Positions 60,235 to 64,000 of a stretch of DNA of 64,000 nt are shown one piece after another. Source of the stretch: Bacteroides sp. (GTDB lineage Bacteria; Bacteroidota; Bacteroidia; Bacteroidales; Bacteroidaceae); assembly GCA_015060765.1 (NCBI GenBank), contig SUXW01000010.1, positions 1-64,000 on the forward strand, written 5' to 3'. The stretch's first letter is position 1; each line of letters starts with the position of its first letter. The notes beneath the pieces are model-generated. The model saw only the letters and a program-made list of their open reading frames with translations. It made no database searches and was not told the origin of the DNA. The position numbers were made by a program, and so were the translations under genes.

Positions 60235-61482
60235 ATGAAAAAGATTTCACCATGGGCATGGGTGCCCACTTTATATTTTGCACAAGGACTGCCGTATGTA
60301 GCGGTAATGACCGTTTCGCTCATCATGTACAAACGAATGGGTATCAGCAACGCCGAAATAGCTTTTTATACCGGTTGGCTAAACCTGCCGTGGGTCATCA
60401 AACCGTTATGGAGTCCGTTCATCGACTTGTTGAAGACCAAACGGTGGTGGATTACCTCCATGCAATTGCTCATCGGAGCCGGACTGGCGGGTATCGCCTT
60501 TACCATCCCCACCTCGTATTTCTTTCAGCTGACTCTGGCATTTTTCTGGCTCATGGCCTTCAGTTCGGCCACCCACGACATTGCAGCCGACGGGTTCTAC
60601 ATGCTGGCACTCGACAAGCGACAACAGGCTTTGTTTGTCGGTATCCGAAGTACATTCTATCGCATCGCCACCATTGCCGGACAAGGGCTGCTCATCATGC
60701 TGGCGGGTTATCTGGAAAGTTCTACAGGCAACATTCCGTATGCATGGAGCATCACTTTCTTTGTTCTGGCAGGTCTGTTTATCGGTACCTGGTGCTATCA
60801 TAAATTCTTCCTGCCGCATCCCGATACGGATGCACCCTCAACACAAGTATCTGCCAGCAACCTATGGAATGAATTCTGGCAGACATTCGTCACCTTCTTC
60901 CAGAAAAAAGAGGCCAAAGTGGGTATTCTCTTCATGTTGCTCTACCGATTGCCCGAAGCGCAATTGGCGAAGATGTCCATCCCTTTCCTAATAGACCCCA
61001 TCAGTGAAGGAGGACTGGGACTGACTACTGAACAAATTGGATTTGTACAGGGTACAGTAGGCATCATCGGACTGACTTTGGGAGGAATTTTAGGAGGTAT
61101 TGCCGTATCGCGCCACGGTTTGAGACGATGGATATGGCCGATGGTGTGTGCCATCTCCATACCCGACTTGGTATACGTCTATCTGAGCTATGTACAACCC
61201 ACCTCACTCAGCCTCATCAATGTTTGTGCGTTCATCGAACAATTCGGATACGGATTTGGATTCACGGCTTATATGCTTTACCTCATTCAATTCGCTGATG
61301 GAGAACACAAGACCGCCCACTATGCTATCTGCACCGCCTTCATGGCATTGGGTATGATGATACCGGGCATGGCTGCCGGCTGGCTACAGGAAATGATGGG
61401 CTACCGGATATTCTTCATCTGGATTATGATGTGTACCCTCTCAACCTTTGGAGTGACTACCCTATTAAAACTGAAAGATTAA
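60235..61482 (+). CDS. AmpG-like MFS permease
   Basis: 415 residues with 12 membrane helices. AmpG-like motifs: WVPTLYFAQGLPYVAVMTVS, LPWVIKPLWSPFIDLLKTKR, SSATHDIAADGFYML and GYGFGFTAYMLYLIQFADGE. AmpG imports anhydro-muropeptides for wall recycling. ATG 60235 (MKKISPW) is preferred over a TTG at 60226 that overlaps the SpoIID stop. Next to a SpoIID protein, a peptidoglycan-recycling unit is likely. Confidence 0.9.
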   Translation: MKKISPWAWVPTLYFAQGLPYVAVMTVSLIMYKRMGISNAEIAFYTGWLNLPWVIKPLWSPFIDLLKTKRWWITSMQLLIGAGLAGIAFTIPTSYFFQLTLAFFWLMAFSSATHDIAADGFYMLALDKRQQALFVGIRSTFYRIATIAGQGLLIMLAGYLESSTGNIPYAWSITFFVLAGLFIGTWCYHKFFLPHPDTDAPSTQVSASNLWNEFWQTFVTFFQKKEAKVGILFMLLYRLPEAQLAKMSIPFLIDPISEGGLGLTTEQIGFVQGTVGIIGLTLGGILGGIAVSRHGLRRWIWPMVCAISIPDLVYVYLSYVQPTSLSLINVCAFIEQFGYGFGFTAYMLYLIQFADGEHKTAHYAICTAFMALGMMIPGMAAGWLQEMMGYRIFFIWIMMCTLSTFGVTTLLKLKD

Positions 61483-61630
61483 AAGATGGAATGTGTTGCG
61501 GGGGTATGCATCCAGACGAATCAGTATCCCATCGTCGGTTGTCGGCAAGCAGAAGCTAAAGATCTACTTCCTCGACCCGGGAATTGTTTTGCAGGAAATA
61601 GATATTCACTCAACCGTTCAAACCTATTAA
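61481..61630 (+). pseudogene. C-terminal remnant of a glycoside-hydrolase-like gene
   Basis: A frame different from the AmpG gene reads IKRWNVLRGYASRRISIPSS, VVGKQKLKIYFLDPGIVLQE, IDIHSTVQTY and stops at 61628-61630. LKIYFLDPGIVLQEI is typical of the end of GH115-like and related glycan-active proteins. Only about 50 codons remain, with no start and no upstream part, and the piece begins at the AmpG stop. I read it as a relic of a larger gene lost by deletion. Confidence 0.5.
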
Positions 61631-61640
61631 AAGTATCTAT

Positions 61641-62342
61641 ATGGCACATTGGAAAACAGAAGCAATTATCGTAGCCATTGGAATGGCTGTGCTTGGTGGA
61701 CAAATCAAGCAAGGAATCAACAAGTTCGTAGAAAAGGACCGGGTAGTAACCGTCAAGGGATTGGCAGAAATGGAAGTTCCTGCCGACAAGGTAACTTGGC
61801 CTTTGGTCTATAAGGAAGTGGGGAACGACCTGATAACACTCTACGACAAGATCAAGACTACCAATCAGACCATTGTCGACTTTCTGAAAGGAAAAGGTAT
61901 TGACGAAGACGAAATCAGCATCAATGCACCGGAAATCATCGATATGCAAGCCGAACGATACAACAGCAATCCGGTACCTTTCCGATACAATGTGACCACC
62001 GTTATCACCGTTACATCCAACAAAGTGGGACGAGTAAGGGAACTCATCAGCGAACAAGGTGAACTGCTGAAACAAGGGGTTGCCATTACCGGAGGAGACT
62101 ATCGGTATAACATTGAATACGACTTTACAGGATTGAACAAAATCAAGCCGCTCATGATTGAAGAGGCTACAAAGAATGCACGAGAATCTGCCATGAAATT
62201 TGCCAAGGACTCCGACAGCAAATTAGGAAAGATCAAACGAGCCAATCAAGGACAATTCACCATTGGCAATCGCGATGCCAACACTCCTTACATCAAGCAT
62301 GTACGAGTGGTGACAACCATTGATTATTCACTGAAAAATTGA
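61641..62342 (+). CDS. SIMPL (DUF541) domain protein
   Basis: 233 residues. One N-terminal hydrophobic segment (about 7-20, IIVAIGMAVLGGQI), then the SIMPL domain: RVVTVKGLAEMEVPADKVTW, LKGKGIDEDEISINAPEIID, YNVTTVITVTSNKVGRVREL, ATKNARESAMKFAKDSDSKL. Periplasmic SIMPL proteins are tied to stress tolerance, with unclear biochemistry. It starts 10 nt after the relic's stop. Confidence 0.9.
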   Translation: MAHWKTEAIIVAIGMAVLGGQIKQGINKFVEKDRVVTVKGLAEMEVPADKVTWPLVYKEVGNDLITLYDKIKTTNQTIVDFLKGKGIDEDEISINAPEIIDMQAERYNSNPVPFRYNVTTVITVTSNKVGRVRELISEQGELLKQGVAITGGDYRYNIEYDFTGLNKIKPLMIEEATKNARESAMKFAKDSDSKLGKIKRANQGQFTIGNRDANTPYIKHVRVVTTIDYSLKN

Positions 62343-62359
62343 TTAAAAGGAATTTCATA

Positions 62360-62394
62360 AGAAAGGGTGTGTCCATTGGCACACCCTTTCTATT
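62360..62394. terminator. Bidirectional terminator between SIMPL and the DUF6298-like gene
   Basis: AGAAAGGGTGTG pairs with CACACCCTTTCT around TCCATTGG, between two converging genes. Confidence 0.88.
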
Positions 62395-62407
62395 TGATGA
62401 TATTCTA

Positions 62408-64000
62408 TCAATACAACAAGCAGACCGCAAATTCTTCCGGAGCCTTCAGTTCACAACGGCTACCACCGGATACACGCTTAATCAAGCCTTTGGTCTGAAG
62501 TACCTCACCAGTTATCGGATGAATCCATGCCACCTTGTACTTGCGCCTGTCGGCCGTCAAGTCCAAATCTACGGAACCATTCATGCTACATACAATATAT
62601 CCTTTACCGAGAGCTCCCATCACCCATTGGCTATCGGCTACCGTCTGGTCTTCCATAGGAAGCATGAATGAAGCCAGTTCATAAAAAGGAACACCATCTA
62701 CAGGAGGTACTTTTGCAAAAGAACCACCCGCCATGAATACAGCCCAATGGGCCGCATTGTGAGGAGCACGAGGCATCAGACTGTTGTATACCACCGCTTT
62801 CTGCGGATAAGCACGGCGGTATTCGGAAACAGCCCGATATACACTGGCACAAGAGGCCTCACCCTTCGGTATCAAGCGGGCATGCTGACGGGGAGCCAAA
62901 CTGGCTCCTCCTTCCGGTTCGTAAGTAGAACCATCATCCCGATAATGCCACTGGCGGATATCAATGACATCGACCATCGGAGCATGGACTTCATCTTTTA
63001 ATACCGCATCTTGTACATCTTTGGTAGCCGATAATGCCACCAAATGATGATTGGAACATGCATTCACTTCTTCCAACCAGAAGTTCATGAAAAACAGAGG
63101 ACCTGTATATTCCAATCCGATGCTATGGACCACTCCATTATTACCGGCAAACGTATTCACACTGTGACGGATAAGCAGACTGTGGTAATGACGGATGACA
63201 TCCCGTGAGATATCATAGAACTGTTCGGCCATGTACACCCGCTTATCGCCTGCGAAACGAACCTTTTCGGGGAATCCTAAATCATTGATATTGTTAGCAG
63301 AGCGCCAAGGGTAATCGCACCAATGCGCCCCTTCTTCGATGATATTATGCTGGTTATAATGATCGTGAAGCAATACCAGTCCCTTTTGATCTGCCAAATC
63401 GACAAACTGCTTCAAACGGTTCCAATACCAAGGATTGAATTTGCTCAAATCATACTTACTCAAGCGATCTTGAGCTTCTCCTATTCCACTGCGACTATAA
63501 GGCATTTCGTTGAATGGAGCCCATACCTCCTCATCGGCTTGCATGTTGCGTTCATGATCGTAACGACGCACTTCATACCACAATCCGGTGCGGTGATGAA
63601 GCACCTTTCCACCCGATCTCAATAAACGGTCGGCTACACTATCGGGGTCTTCTGTATAACCCACACCCGTACGACCGGGAACAAATAAAGTCAGCGAACC
63701 TCCTCCTTGCCATCCGGTAGTACCCGGCACCCGCATACGAGGATATGTACCCGTTGTCATCACCCGATCGCCGCGTACAATCCATCCGTTCTTCACTTCC
63801 AAAGAAGCAGCCATTGAAGCCTGTTGAGATGTATTCTTCAGTTTGACATCTTCTACCATCCGTACCTTTTCCATAGTCAGATCCAACGGGTATCGGACCA
63901 TCATACTATCCACCCATGCATCCATTCTCATATCCGGCAACAACGACCATACCGACATTTTATGAGCATATTCTGCATCTACACGGGTAGATTCAAGTGT
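62408..64000 (-). CDS. Carbohydrate-active-enzyme-like protein (DUF6298-like), 5' end outside the window
   Basis: The frame is open to the window edge (TLESTRVDAEYAHK precedes the first visible Met), so at least 530 residues are seen and the start is missing. TIM-barrel-like segments: FNPWYWNRLKQFVDLADQKG, LVLLHDHYNQHNIIEEGAHW, IGLEYTGPLFFMNFWLEEVN (possible catalytic Glu), VIDIRQWHYRDDG. The C-terminal part is beta-rich (VAWIHPITGEVLQTKGLIKR). It resembles proteins annotated DUF6298, near the apiosidase/GH140-like group; exact family and activity are uncertain. Confidence 0.75.
   Translation of the reverse strand, partial: TLESTRVDAEYAHKMSVWSLLPDMRMDAWVDSMMVRYPLDLTMEKVRMVEDVKLKNTSQQASMAASLEVKNGWIVRGDRVMTTGTYPRMRVPGTTGWQGGGSLTLFVPGRTGVGYTEDPDSVADRLLRSGGKVLHHRTGLWYEVRRYDHERNMQADEEVWAPFNEMPYSRSGIGEAQDRLSKYDLSKFNPWYWNRLKQFVDLADQKGLVLLHDHYNQHNIIEEGAHWCDYPWRSANNINDLGFPEKVRFAGDKRVYMAEQFYDISRDVIRHYHSLLIRHSVNTFAGNNGVVHSIGLEYTGPLFFMNFWLEEVNACSNHHLVALSATKDVQDAVLKDEVHAPMVDVIDIRQWHYRDDGSTYEPEGGASLAPRQHARLIPKGEASCASVYRAVSEYRRAYPQKAVVYNSLMPRAPHNAAHWAVFMAGGSFAKVPPVDGVPFYELASFMLPMEDQTVADSQWVMGALGKGYIVCSMNGSVDLDLTADRRKYKVAWIHPITGEVLQTKGLIKRVSGGSRCELKAPEEFAVCLLY

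Noticed and set aside
61486-61674. Plus-strand frame of 62 residues starting at the ATG after the AmpG-like gene
   Set aside because: The Cys/Arg-rich reading looks non-coding, while the neighbouring frame gives a sensible glycan-enzyme C-terminus. It also overlaps the SIMPL start.

Overview
The window looks like chromosome of a gut Bacteroidaceae (Bacteroides/Phocaeicola type). Evidence: SusC/SusD pairs, Bacteroides -7 promoters (TAnnTTTG, with TTG 19-20 nt upstream in the best cases), surface lipoproteins with SusD-type lipoboxes, HU-HIG/DUF4248/smalltalk genes, a bacterial inositol-lipid operon, and families such as DUF4199, DUF6048, DUF4837 and DUF4922. Species is not assigned.

Layout. 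1-2.7 kb: LysM peptide, coiled-coil lipoprotein, a gene-poor stretch with octamer repeats, and a secreted alpha/beta hydrolase. 2.8-15.4 kb (minus): a polysaccharide utilization locus read as GH5 endoglucanase, SusC1, SusD1, SusC2, SusD2, IPT-domain surface glycan-binding lipoprotein; it has its own promoter and terminator but no regulator in view. 15.6-15.9 kb: SRP RNA and tRNA-Thr in one short transcript. 16-32.5 kb: mostly conserved housekeeping genes (DUF4199, GT2, mntP, apbE, marC, Crp/Fnr, dcp, dCMP deaminase, S41 protease, 5-FCL, DUF721, recF, TPR, ribH, tRNAs Arg, Tyr, Gly, exonuclease III). Just downstream of tRNA-Gly are an integrase scar and a decayed toxin with an intact antitoxin. 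32.5-35.4 kb: a sigma-54 activator, LptE, TPR and SecG operon. 35.5-43.5 kb: an operon running pdxA, nucleotidyltransferase, ATP-grasp, CDP-alcohol phosphotransferase, flippase, HAD, uxuA, with ino1 behind its own promoter; together these look like inositol-lipid synthesis.

43.6-54.1 kb is an accessory island between core genes. It opens with smalltalk and HU-HIG genes divergent from a DUF4248 gene, separated by six 10-bp tandem units. It continues with modules separated by copies of one hairpin/terminator sequence: a 45-aa acidic peptide plus a frameshifted fimbrillin/BspA lipoprotein; an AAA/DUF234 ATPase; a HigBA-like toxin-antitoxin pair; a truncated AAA/DUF4143 ATPase; a 41-aa paralogous peptide plus an intact BspA-like lipoprotein; and a pair of unknown genes. 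The two peptide modules share an almost identical promoter, leader and peptide N-terminus. This modular structure and the peptides are the strongest candidates for something undescribed.

54.2-64 kb: DUF4837 lipoprotein and rlmN (minus), divergent from a large GT/DUF4922 fusion, SpoIID-like protein and AmpG-like permease, then a relic of a glycoside-hydrolase C-terminus, a SIMPL protein, and the 3' part of a carbohydrate-related gene that leaves the window.
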